A stretch of 16,513 bases of DNA from Acholeplasmatales bacterium (GCA_024681175.1 JAILBI010000233.1:1-16513), one strand, 5' to 3'. Shown: positions 1-6,840, counted from the first letter of the stretch. Program-made: numbers and translations. Notes: generated from the letters alone by a model not told the origin.

Positions 1-47
1 CCAAATAATAAAAATACAAAGCCTAAAAGAGTCTTAATTCTTTTCAT
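1..47 (-). CDS. Lipoprotein, N-terminal fragment (runs off left edge)
   Basis: Only the first 15 complete codons are inside the window, read leftward from an ATG at 45-47. They encode MKRIKTLLGFVFLLF, identical to the start of the complete lipoprotein gene to the right. At DNA level 46 of 47 bases match 2657-2703, and the one difference is synonymous (Lys5 AAG versus AAA). A good ribosome site, AAGGTGAT (complement of 52-59), precedes the ATG. This is therefore the signal peptide of a second member of the same lipoprotein family, arranged head-to-tail with the first. The lipobox and the mature protein lie outside the window, so nothing can be said about its function or completeness. Confidence 0.8.
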   Translation of the reverse strand, partial: MKRIKTLLGFVFLLF

Positions 48-72
48 ATAAATCACCTTCCTTTTAGAATTT

Positions 73-78
73 ATTATA
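73..78 (-). promoter_or_regulatory. Possible -10 box for the left-edge lipoprotein gene
   Basis: The minus strand reads TATAAT here. It would start transcription near 66, leaving the ribosome site (52-59) inside the leader. I see no convincing -35 at 16-18 bases, and the region is almost all A/T, so the call is weak. The terminator of the preceding gene at 161-192 makes a separate promoter here reasonable. Confidence 0.35.
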
Positions 79-160
79 ATTTATAAAATTTAAAATAGTT
101 TGTTATATAAATATTGTATCATTAATATATGAATATTACAAATTTAGACGAAAAAGTTAG

Positions 161-192
161 AAAAGCTTAATTATGTTTCAAATTAAGCTTTT
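161..192 (-). terminator. Intrinsic terminator of the 834-residue lipoprotein gene
   Basis: A 12-bp perfect stem, AAAAGCTTAATT (161-172) with AATTAAGCTTTT (181-192), encloses an 8-base loop. It sits just after the stop codon of the leftward lipoprotein gene (stop at 199-201). Read on the minus strand, the stem is followed by TTTTCTAACTTTTT, an imperfect U tail. The plus-strand side has the better T run, but no plus-strand gene ends here. Confidence 0.75.
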
Positions 193-198
193 TTTTGT

Positions 199-2703
199 TT
201 ATTCACTTAATAATTTAAATTTAATCTTATCAGCTCTATGTGGCTCATAATCATAATCTGATGTGTAAAATTCAACATATAATGTAACTCTATATGTTCC
301 AGCATGTAATACTTTTATATTAGAATACTCGCCTTCACTTTCAAAATATGATGAGATATTTGATTCATCAATAGGCATTCCATCTTGCATATCAGGGTCG
401 AAATTTGCTTGATTAAAACCAAATTCACCATCTTCCCAACTATGATTAATCATAATCTTAAATGAATCACCTTCATTAAAGGTTATATCATAAGTGAATA
501 CTACTGGGCTTATTTCATATCCATCATATGTATTATTAATTGCGTTAACAAATTCATAATCAGTATTTGCTGTAACCCAATCATTCATTGATCCTACAAA
601 TGAGAATACTATAGGTGTTTTTGTTAAAATAATTGATGTATATTGTGTTTGAATTCTACATAATGTTTTATCTACATATTGATATGCAGCAACATTTTCG
701 CCAATTTCATATACATTAAAGCCCGCATTTGCAAATGAAGCTACATAATCTTTATAAACTGAAAGAGCTGCATTATCAATAGTGATTGTTTGTGGTGTTG
801 GATTTGCTTCTACTTTATAATTCTTTTCATCATTTTTTGGAATTGTAAAATTAAAACCATCAAAGAAATTTTTAATATATTCACTCAATGTAACATCTGC
901 AACTTCATCTTTAATAAGTGTAGCTACTATTCCAACAAATGGTTCATCTACACCTTTAGAATTATAATCTGTAGTGATTTTTAATACATAATTATTATTT
1001 ATTCTCTTTACAAAATAACCATCACCACTATAAAATTCAGTCTTTTGTGTAAAGTCATTATTCTTTAATACATTAATATAATTATTCTTATCAGCTTCAG
1101 TTCCGCCCATTGCATTAATAATTACTTTTAATGCTTTAGAATCATCATTATAATCATCAAGTGAAACTGTATAATATGATGTTGTAGATGTAAATGTAGG
1201 AATAATATCTTCAATTAAGAATTCTTTATTTATATAAGCTTGAACTTTAGTGAAATCCATACATAATGATTTTATTGTATCTTCATTCATAAAATCACAT
1301 TGAAGTTCACATCTTATTTTTTCGTTTTGTGGTGATGTAATTTCAAGTATGATATTGAAAAATAACCAACCAGCTCTATATACACCTGAATAATTATCAT
1401 CTAATATATCTAAAAATGAATCGGTTTGATTAACTTTATATTCTTCTTCATCAAGTTTAACATATATATCAAAATCATCTAAATTATTATATGTATGTAA
1501 TAATTCATAATTATCTTGATATAAATTAATATGCTTACCATTCATTATATCTTTAAATTGGAAATCATTATCAGTTTGGAAGCTTTCACTTTCTTGATCA
1601 TTTTCATCTCTTAAAGAGATAAATTGATTATGATGAACTTCTTCTTCATGACCTTCCCATTCTTCATCCTTACCTGATGTTGCAACAGAATATACAAAAT
1701 CAGAACCATAAGCTCTATTAAAATTATCTATTACTTCTCTTAATTCATCACTTGATGTTCCTTGATTATTAAAATAAGATTTATAAGATTCAAAGCTATC
1801 TTTTAATCCTAATCCAGATATTACAGCTTCTTTCAAATTAATATCTTTAGTAAATGGATTAGTTAATTTATATTCTTTATTATTTTTATAAGCACTTAAA
1901 GCACTATATTTATATGTAAAATCATCATTTTGATATTCATCTAGACTTTGTTTAGATGCAACACCAAATTTTCTATATTCCTTAACATTGTTATTATCTA
2001 CATCAATATAACTATATTCACATGTAGCCATTTGTTCATCTTCTGGGAAAGATAAAATATCTGTAATATCCTTAAGTAAAAATTTAAATGAAGGACTTGC
2101 TTGATTCATATCATAATCAAGCTCTAGATCAACATACATATATTCATGACGAGATATATCATCATGTGTAAATGTTACATCCATTCCTACTGATGATGTA
2201 ATTAAATCATTATCATCAATATTAATTAACATTGAGAATGTGAAATTATAATGATGTTTATAATTATTATCATTATTATTTACTTTTTCATCAGTATCAA
2301 AATCATAATATATATCGCCTTCAAAATCATATGAATATTTAGTATTAAATGTTAAATTTTCACCAAATTTTTCATATGCAGATTTCAAATATTGAAATTG
2401 AATTAATGGTGTTTCATTATATTCAATTTTTGGATTTGAGCCTGTTGTTTCTTCCATTTTAGAGAAAATAACATCTAATGTATCTTGTGAAATATTTGTT
2501 AAAGCATTTAAATTATTTTGAGATTTAAGCTTAGTTGATTTATTTTTTAAGCTTTTTTCTACTCCATTAAAGGCAAATGTTACTTTTTCATAATTATTTT
2601 CTGGAAGCTTAACATCTTCTTTATTATTATTACCACAGGAAGCTAAAATAATTGCTCCAAATAATAAAAATACAAAGCCTAAAAGAGTTTTAATTCTTTT
2701 CAT
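199..2703 (-). CDS. Large secreted lipoprotein with putative C-terminal starch-binding-like module
   Basis: An 834-residue predicted surface lipoprotein. A lysine/arginine N-terminus, a hydrophobic core (residues 7-20) and the lipobox LASC put the lipidated cysteine at residue 23. The mature part is rich in Asp, Asn, Tyr and Ser, with no transmembrane segment. I recognise no family over residues 24-690. Residues about 698-834 resemble SusE/SusF-type carbohydrate-binding domains: VGSMNDW (703-709), FKIMINHSW (748-756), then an NIKV..AGTY strand near 798-804. This is by pattern only. Residues about 520-600 and 637-697 may be two diverged copies of one small domain. The start is fixed by ribosome site GAGGGTGAT and an upstream promoter. 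A paralogue follows immediately downstream at the left edge. A glucan-binding surface role is inference; substrate and partners are unknown. Confidence 0.8.
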   Translation of the reverse strand: MKRIKTLLGFVFLLFGAIILASCGNNNKEDVKLPENNYEKVTFAFNGVEKSLKNKSTKLKSQNNLNALTNISQDTLDVIFSKMEETTGSNPKIEYNETPLIQFQYLKSAYEKFGENLTFNTKYSYDFEGDIYYDFDTDEKVNNNDNNYKHHYNFTFSMLINIDDNDLITSSVGMDVTFTHDDISRHEYMYVDLELDYDMNQASPSFKFLLKDITDILSFPEDEQMATCEYSYIDVDNNNVKEYRKFGVASKQSLDEYQNDDFTYKYSALSAYKNNKEYKLTNPFTKDINLKEAVISGLGLKDSFESYKSYFNNQGTSSDELREVIDNFNRAYGSDFVYSVATSGKDEEWEGHEEEVHHNQFISLRDENDQESESFQTDNDFQFKDIMNGKHINLYQDNYELLHTYNNLDDFDIYVKLDEEEYKVNQTDSFLDILDDNYSGVYRAGWLFFNIILEITSPQNEKIRCELQCDFMNEDTIKSLCMDFTKVQAYINKEFLIEDIIPTFTSTTSYYTVSLDDYNDDSKALKVIINAMGGTEADKNNYINVLKNNDFTQKTEFYSGDGYFVKRINNNYVLKITTDYNSKGVDEPFVGIVATLIKDEVADVTLSEYIKNFFDGFNFTIPKNDEKNYKVEANPTPQTITIDNAALSVYKDYVASFANAGFNVYEIGENVAAYQYVDKTLCRIQTQYTSIILTKTPIVFSFVGSMNDWVTANTDYEFVNAINNTYDGYEISPVVFTYDITFNEGDSFKIMINHSWEDGEFGFNQANFDPDMQDGMPIDESNISSYFESEGEYSNIKVLHAGTYRVTLYVEFYTSDYDYEPHRADKIKFKLLSE

Positions 2704-2755
2704 AAAATCACCCTCTCATCATTTATTGAATTTTTAATACGTTTAATACATTAGT

Positions 2756-2784
2756 ATTATCTCATACATTCTCTATAAAAGCAA
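2756..2784 (-). promoter_or_regulatory. Promoter of the 834-residue lipoprotein gene
   Basis: On the minus strand, TTGCTT (2779-2784) is followed by exactly 17 bases and then GATAAT (2756-2761), with TGA just before it (an extended -10). Transcription would start near 2748, about 45 bases before the ATG. Upstream of the -35, A-tracts at 2786-2790, 2795-2799, 2806-2813 and 2815-2820 could act as an UP element. Confidence 0.7.
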
Positions 2785-2882
2785 ATTTTTGGACTTTTTA
2801 GGCTATTTTTTTTGATTTTTTAAAAATATTTGAAAATTTTTTTAAAAAACACACTCATATATATAATGGAGGATAAAAAAAT

Positions 2883-3734
2883 ATGAATAATGAAAATAAA
2901 TATGAATTAATTAAATTTAAAGATGGTGAATTTAGTTTAGATGTAAATGTATCACCTAATGAGGATACTGTGTGGCTCACGTTAGAAGAAATAGGACAAT
3001 TATTTGAAAGAGATCGTTCTGTTATTGGAAAACATGTAAAAACAATATTAAATAATTTAGAATTAAATGCTAATTCAGTTAGGGCAAATTTTGCCCATAC
3101 TGGTCCTGACGGAAAAACTTATTATGTAGATCATTATAATTTGGATATGATTTTAGCAATTGGTTACAAAGTAAATTCGAGACGTGGTATTTTATTTAGA
3201 AAATGGGCCAACTCAATACTTAAACAATATTTATTAAAGGGATATGTCATTAATGAAGAGAGATGTTTAAATTGTAATTCTAATATTTTATCTTTAAATA
3301 ATAGAGTAACAGAGCTTGAAGGAAAAATGAAGGATATGAAAAATGATATTTATTTAGAGAATTCTAAAGCATTTTATGAAGGTGAAATTGTAGAGCCATA
3401 TACATTTTTAAGGCATATATTCTTTTTAGCTAAAAAAGAATTAATTATTACTGATTATTATGCAGATAATTATTTAATATCTATGCTAAAAGATATTAAT
3501 ATAAATATTAAAATCATTACTTCTTCTAATTCTTATTTAAATAAAGTAGATATACCTAATAATATAAATATCATTTATGATGATAATATGCATGGAAGAT
3601 ATATATTTATAGATGATAAATATGCATATGTAATAGATAATTCATTTAATAATATTGGTAAGAAAAGATTTATCATTATGAGATTAGAAAATATTACTAA
3701 AGAAATGTTATTGGAGGATAGAAAAAAGGATTGA
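2883..3734 (+). CDS. RhuM-family protein with degenerate PLD-like C-terminal domain
   Basis: A 283-residue protein. Residues about 28-122 match the RhuM (virulence RhuM / KilA-like) core: TVWLTLEEIGQLFERDRSVI, the conserved YYVDHYNLDMILAIGYKVNS segment, and FRKWA (105-109) before LLKGYVIN. A short coiled-coil-like linker (about 136-160) leads to a second domain (about 165-278) starting EPYTFLRHIFFLAKKELIITDYY. It carries HGRYIFID (237-244), an H-x-R-x4-D variant of the phospholipase-D HxKx4D motif, followed by a NIGKKRF segment typical of RhuM proteins with this tail. A strong GGAGGA site lies 9 bases before the ATG. It is the only gene here ending in TGA and stands alone between oppositely oriented genes, suggesting acquisition. 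Family function is poorly defined; a DNA-binding or defence-associated role is inference. Confidence 0.85.
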   Translation: MNNENKYELIKFKDGEFSLDVNVSPNEDTVWLTLEEIGQLFERDRSVIGKHVKTILNNLELNANSVRANFAHTGPDGKTYYVDHYNLDMILAIGYKVNSRRGILFRKWANSILKQYLLKGYVINEERCLNCNSNILSLNNRVTELEGKMKDMKNDIYLENSKAFYEGEIVEPYTFLRHIFFLAKKELIITDYYADNYLISMLKDININIKIITSSNSYLNKVDIPNNINIIYDDNMHGRYIFIDDKYAYVIDNSFNNIGKKRFIIMRLENITKEMLLEDRKKD

Positions 3735-3750
3735 TATTAAGTATCAATCC
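3728..3750 (-). terminator. Terminator of the GNAT gene, embedded in the RhuM 3' end
   Basis: GGATTGATA (3728-3736) pairs with TATCAATCC (3742-3750) around a 5-base loop. On the minus strand the stem is followed by six T residues, giving a strong intrinsic terminator for the leftward acetyltransferase gene. That gene's stop codon (3737-3739) lies in the loop. The left arm contains the last codon and the TGA stop of the RhuM gene. In the plus direction there is no T run, so RhuM transcripts are poorly served. Confidence 0.8.
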
Positions 3751-4177
3751 TAACTAATTCTTTGATTTGTTTATTTCTATAATTTATATCATCCCTTGTA
3801 GTAAATCCCTGTTTTTCCCAAAATGCATTAGCAACTTCATTTCTTTTAAATGTAAGTAATGCAACCTTATTAATACCTAATTTTTCTAAAGAATTCATTA
3901 CATTATTAACTAATGATGTTCCAATTCCATTTTTTCTATATTTAGGATTTACTGCCAAATGATAAATATATCCTCTTCTTCCATCATCACCAGCAATTAC
4001 TGCTCCTACTACAATATCATCCTCAATTGCTACAAAGCATGATGTTGGATTTCTTTTTAAGAATTTTTCGATTCCTTCTTTTGAATCATCAACATTATTA
4101 AAACCCATCCCAACACATGATAGCCACATATTATACACCTGTGCATAATCATTTATTGTCATTATTCTAATTTTCAT
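3737..4177 (-). CDS. GNAT-family N-acetyltransferase
   Basis: A 146-residue single-domain protein of ordinary GNAT length that probably transfers acetyl from acetyl-CoA to an unknown amine. It begins MKIRIMTINDYAQVYNMW, typical of RimI-like GNATs. Motif A is LAVNPKYRKNGIGTSLV (74-90), with the pyrophosphate-binding RxxGxG loop RKNGIG at 81-86. Motif B is ANAFWEKQGF (116-125). A GGGGGAG ribosome site (4185-4191) fixes the start. It has its own extended -10 promoter and terminator, so it is monocistronic. It lies between two hairpins with identical stems (3728-3750 and 4277-4299). The substrate cannot be told from sequence; ribosomal protein or small-molecule acetylation are both possible. Confidence 0.9.
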   Translation of the reverse strand: MKIRIMTINDYAQVYNMWLSCVGMGFNNVDDSKEGIEKFLKRNPTSCFVAIEDDIVVGAVIAGDDGRRGYIYHLAVNPKYRKNGIGTSLVNNVMNSLEKLGINKVALLTFKRNEVANAFWEKQGFTTRDDINYRNKQIKELVRIDT

Positions 4178-4209
4178 TATTAAACTCCCCCATCTATTAA
4201 GCCGACTTT

Positions 4210-4218
4210 AGTATAACA
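4210..4218 (-). promoter_or_regulatory. Extended -10 promoter of the GNAT gene
   Basis: The minus strand reads TGTTATACT, an extended -10 element matching TGnTATAAT at all but one base. Initiation near 4203 gives a leader of about 25 bases containing the GGGGGAG site. A TTGAAA lies 15 bases upstream of the -10, slightly too close for an ideal -35, so the extended -10 probably carries the promoter. Confidence 0.6.
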
Positions 4219-4222
4219 TTTT

Positions 4223-4261
4223 GACACTTTTTTCAATATGAAAGTGCCACTTTGGCACTTT
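4223..4261 (-). promoter_or_regulatory. Candidate operator: AAAGTGNCA repeats upstream of the GNAT promoter
   Basis: AAAGTGCCA (4241-4249) and TGGCACTTT (4253-4261) form a 9-bp perfect inverted repeat with a CTT spacer. A third half-site, TGACACTTT (4222-4230; minus strand AAAGTGTCA), differs at one base and lies in the GNAT promoter spacer. The palindrome sits immediately upstream of the promoter. It has no T tail in either direction, so it is a poor terminator, and an operator for an unknown regulator is the better guess. Confidence 0.4.
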
Positions 4262-4276
4262 TAAAAAGAAAGAAAA

Positions 4277-4299
4277 GGATTGATACTGAATATCAATCC
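4277..4299 (-). terminator. Terminator of tRNA-Leu, same stem as at 3728
   Basis: GGATTGATA (4277-4285) and TATCAATCC (4291-4299) pair around the loop CTGAA. On the minus strand the stem is followed by TTTTCTTTCTTTTT. It lies 8 bases after the 3' end of the leftward tRNA gene, so it most likely ends that transcript. Both stem arms are identical to those of the hairpin at 3728-3750. Confidence 0.75.
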
Positions 4300-4307
4300 T
4301 TCATATC

Positions 4308-4394
4308 TGGTGCCCGAAGTGGGACTCGAACCCACACGATATCGCTACCATTGGATTTTGAGTCCAACGCGGCTACCAATTACGCCATTCGGGC
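4308..4394 (-). tRNA. tRNA-Leu(CAA), CCA end encoded
   Basis: A complete class II tRNA of 87 bases reading UUG codons. The acceptor stem is GCCCGAA (complement of 4388-4394) with TTCGGGC (complement of 4312-4318), then discriminator A and an encoded CCA at 4308-4310. The D stem is GCG/CGC with GG in the loop. The anticodon stem is TTGGA/TCCAA with loop CTCAAAA, giving anticodon CAA at 4358-4360. The long variable arm GGTA-GCGA-TATC is typical of leucine tRNAs. The T arm is GTGGG-TTCGAGT-CCCAC. It has its own promoter and terminator. Confidence 0.97.
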
Positions 4395-4408
4395 TTATAA
4401 ACAAAAAA

Positions 4409-4417
4409 ATTATACCA
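4409..4417 (-). promoter_or_regulatory. Extended -10 promoter of tRNA-Leu
   Basis: The minus strand reads TGGTATAAT, a perfect extended -10, ending 15 bases before the mature tRNA 5' end. Initiation near 4402 would leave a leader of about 8 bases for RNase P to remove. The -35 position holds only TTTTAA at 17 bases. Confidence 0.6.
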
Positions 4418-4422
4418 TTTTA

Positions 4423-4443
4423 TTATTCTTATTAAAAGAATAA
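4423..4443 (-). terminator. Weak hairpin after the glycosyltransferase gene
   Basis: TTATTCTT (4423-4430) and AAGAATAA (4436-4443) form an 8-bp stem with a 5-base loop, just after the glycosyltransferase stop codon (4450-4452). There is only one G-C-type pair and no proper U tail on the minus strand. It overlaps the likely -35 region of the tRNA promoter. Readthrough into the tRNA is possible. Confidence 0.3.
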
Positions 4444-4449
4444 ATGATA

Positions 4450-5676
4450 TTAATTTTTTTGTTTTTCCTTATATAATTTTATTGTTTTTTGATATGCCTT
4501 TAAGACATTTTCGCAATATCTTTCTTTAGTATATTCTTTAACAGAATCCTTAGCATTTTCTTTTAATGTATTATATAAAGATTTATTATTATAAATTTCA
4601 ATTAATTTATTAATAAAATCTTCTTCTCCATCAAAGAATAAGCCATTTTTTCTATCAATTAATACACCATCAAGACATTCATCCTTTTGACATACAATTG
4701 GAACACTTGATGATAATGCTTCAATATATGTTAAGCCTTGTGTTTCAGTTTTAGATGCATTTAAAAATACATCTGAAACTTGATAATAAAGTGGTACTTC
4801 ACCTTGTGATATTTGACCTGTGAATACAATTCTATCACTGCATTCAGTCTTTTTAGCTTCTTCTTGTAATTCTTTTAATTCAGCACCGCCACCAACAATT
4901 AAAAGCTTAACCTTTGGATTTGTGCTAAATGCTTTAGAGAAAGCTTTAATAATTAAAGGAATATTTTTTTCTGGTGAGGTCCTTCCTATATATGTATATA
5001 TAAATTCATCAGGAGCTAAATTATATTTTGCTTTAATTTTTAATATATCGTCATGCTTAAATCTATTTTTATCAAAACGATATAATTCTAATCCTGTAGG
5101 GATTATTTCATAAGGCTTTTGTTCAATAGCCTTCTTTCTTAAATAATAAGATGGTAAAACAGATATTATTTTCTTTGTAGGATAAATTTCAAAATCAGAA
5201 TGATAATATATTGGCTTAATTACAATTCTAGAGCCAATTCTTAATAATATTCTTGGGAATATTTTATTAATAATTGGGAATAAATTAGATAAATATTCTT
5301 TCCAGTTAGTATGGAATGTGTGGATTACAGGTATTTTTAAAATCTTAGCTGCCTTGATAGCTATTTTCATCATATTAAATTCAGTATGAACATGCATAAT
5401 ATCAAGGTTATACTCTTTAATTAATTTAGCATATTTCTTCTTAGTTAAAGTCCATTTATAATCTTTAACTACCTTCCAAGGATAAGAAATACCCTTAATA
5501 TTAATAATATTCTTACCCTCTAGTTCAGGAACATTAGGATATTTTTTATCATCATATGATGTAAAAATAAACACTTCATGTCCCATGGCTGTAAGACCAT
5601 CATATAGCATTGTAATAGATGTTACAACACCACTAACCTGAGGATAATATTGATCTGTAATCATTCCAATACGCAT
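4450..5676 (-). CDS. GT4-family glycosyltransferase, glycolipid-synthase type
   Basis: A 408-residue GT-B fold enzyme of family GT4. The start MRIGMITDQYYPQVSGVVTS resembles the Acholeplasma/Bacilli 1,2-diacylglycerol alpha-glucosyltransferases, which move glucose from UDP-glucose to diacylglycerol at the membrane. Acceptor-domain landmarks are HVHTEF (95-100) and HTFHTNW (119-125). The donor domain carries IPTGLE, YIGRTSPEKN, GGGAEL and the retaining-enzyme E-x7-E motif ETQGLTYIE (311-319), then ALSSSVPIV. Length matches monoglucosyl-diacylglycerol synthases (about 400). No transmembrane helix is evident; basic stretches could give peripheral membrane contact. A TAAGGAG site precedes the ATG. 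It is the last gene of the argS-flippase operon, 33 bases after the flippase-like gene. The family is sure; the exact acceptor is inferred. Confidence 0.9.
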   Translation of the reverse strand: MRIGMITDQYYPQVSGVVTSITMLYDGLTAMGHEVFIFTSYDDKKYPNVPELEGKNIINIKGISYPWKVVKDYKWTLTKKKYAKLIKEYNLDIMHVHTEFNMMKIAIKAAKILKIPVIHTFHTNWKEYLSNLFPIINKIFPRILLRIGSRIVIKPIYYHSDFEIYPTKKIISVLPSYYLRKKAIEQKPYEIIPTGLELYRFDKNRFKHDDILKIKAKYNLAPDEFIYTYIGRTSPEKNIPLIIKAFSKAFSTNPKVKLLIVGGGAELKELQEEAKKTECSDRIVFTGQISQGEVPLYYQVSDVFLNASKTETQGLTYIEALSSSVPIVCQKDECLDGVLIDRKNGLFFDGEEDFINKLIEIYNNKSLYNTLKENAKDSVKEYTKERYCENVLKAYQKTIKLYKEKQKN

Positions 5677-5709
5677 ATAAATCTCCTTAAGATTTAATTA
5701 TCCACACAA

Positions 5710-6840
5710 CTAAATAGAAATACTATCATCTATATTGTCATCTCTTTTGGCTTCAGTTTCAAGTATTATTTTTTTATTTTCTTCTATTTCTTTTTCTATT
5801 TTAATCATTTTTTGTTCAAAAATGATATAACGAATAAAGCCATAGATGATAGATAAATAATATGTAAAGAATCTCCAAATAAGCATTCCTGATAAGGCAA
5901 TTGCTTGTCTTTCATCCTTTGATTCATTATCAATTAAGCCCACAAATAGTGTCGTAAATGCTAGCTCTGCACCACCTGATGAGCCTGGAGTTGGTACCCA
6001 TATTGCAATAGTAAGTGAAAATGATGTTACCGCAATACAATAAATAAAATTATCATATCCTAAATTAATACCAATAGCTAAGAAAGCTAAGAAAGGAATT
6101 GAATAATAAATTATTAATGAAATAGATCTAATGATTACGCAAAGTGTTACAACACCTAAATGATTTTTCATATCTTTGAATGCTGATTGCATATCATTAA
6201 CATATTGCTTAAAATTTTCTTTTTCTTTTCCTAAATATTTATTTAAGAATTTTATTTTACATAATAAATCCATTATTTTAATAATAGCCTTACCCATAAA
6301 TTTGGTTGTACCAATTAATATCAATAATGCCATTATTAAGAAATTAATAGAAAATCCAACTATAATAAATATTACTATATTATCTACCTGATCATGAATT
6401 CTTGGGTAATAAAATATTAATAATATAGCTGAAAATACATTTAAAACTACCTGATAAACTAAGAAATTAACAAGTAAAATTGATGTTGAATCAGATAATT
6501 TTACATTCATTCTTTTAAGCGCATAAGCCTGAAATGGCTGACCACCAGTTGAAAATGGTGTTATCGCATCAAAAAATAATCCTGATCCTGCAACATTATA
6601 TATTTGAAATGATGATATATCTTTATATTTTCTTTTTATTAATACAAATAAAGATGATTCAACAAAAAAGAAATATAATAATACAGCTCCAAAGCATGCT
6701 AAAAGATAATACCACTTCACACTTGTTTTAAATATATTAGCTATCTTTTTAATATCACCAAGTGATGTTAATAATATTATTAATACAATCAAAATAGCTA
6801 TTACTAAGATAACATATTTGATGGTTTTTTTCTTATTCAT
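5710..6840 (-). CDS. Flippase-like integral membrane protein (LPG synthase TM / UPF0104 family)
   Basis: A 376-residue polytopic membrane protein with hydrophobic stretches near residues 8-27, 43-62, 119-145, 153-178, 229-257, 263-282 and 314-341. It has the two signature loops of the lysylphosphatidylglycerol-synthase transmembrane family: TPFSTGGQPFQAY (94-106) and PTPGSSGGAELAF (283-295). Only the membrane half is present; there is no C-terminal aminoacyl-transferase domain as in MprF, and the tail is a charged helix with an acidic end. The ATG overlaps the argS stop by one base (TAATG), with GAGGAAA (6845-6851) inside argS, so translation is coupled. Pairing with a glycolipid-type GT4 suggests lipid or glycolipid transfer or flipping. 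That role is inference. Confidence 0.88.
   Translation of the reverse strand: MNKKKTIKYVILVIAILIVLIILLTSLGDIKKIANIFKTSVKWYYLLACFGAVLLYFFFVESSLFVLIKRKYKDISSFQIYNVAGSGLFFDAITPFSTGGQPFQAYALKRMNVKLSDSTSILLVNFLVYQVVLNVFSAILLIFYYPRIHDQVDNIVIFIIVGFSINFLIMALLILIGTTKFMGKAIIKIMDLLCKIKFLNKYLGKEKENFKQYVNDMQSAFKDMKNHLGVVTLCVIIRSISLIIYYSIPFLAFLAIGINLGYDNFIYCIAVTSFSLTIAIWVPTPGSSGGAELAFTTLFVGLIDNESKDERQAIALSGMLIWRFFTYYLSIIYGFIRYIIFEQKMIKIEKEIEENKKIILETEAKRDDNIDDSISI

Noticed and set aside
2862..2867. TATAAT just before the RhuM gene
   Set aside because: It touches the GGAGGA ribosome site; initiation downstream would leave the site out of the mRNA. TTGAAA at 2830-2835 is too far for a normal spacer. The real RhuM promoter was not located.
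4221..4226. Perfect TTGACA on the plus strand
   Set aside because: No -10 box at 16-18 bases (the position reads GTGCCA) and no plus-strand gene downstream.
4252..4443. Open frame of 63 codons containing SGARSGTRTHTI
   Set aside because: It is the complementary strand of the tRNA-Leu gene; this peptide is a familiar spurious translation of tRNA antisense.
4820..5113. Plus-strand open frame of 97 codons inside the glycosyltransferase gene
   Set aside because: It is antisense to conserved GT4 coding sequence; no ribosome site or protein family is evident. The same applies to other short frames opposite argS, the flippase and the helicase.
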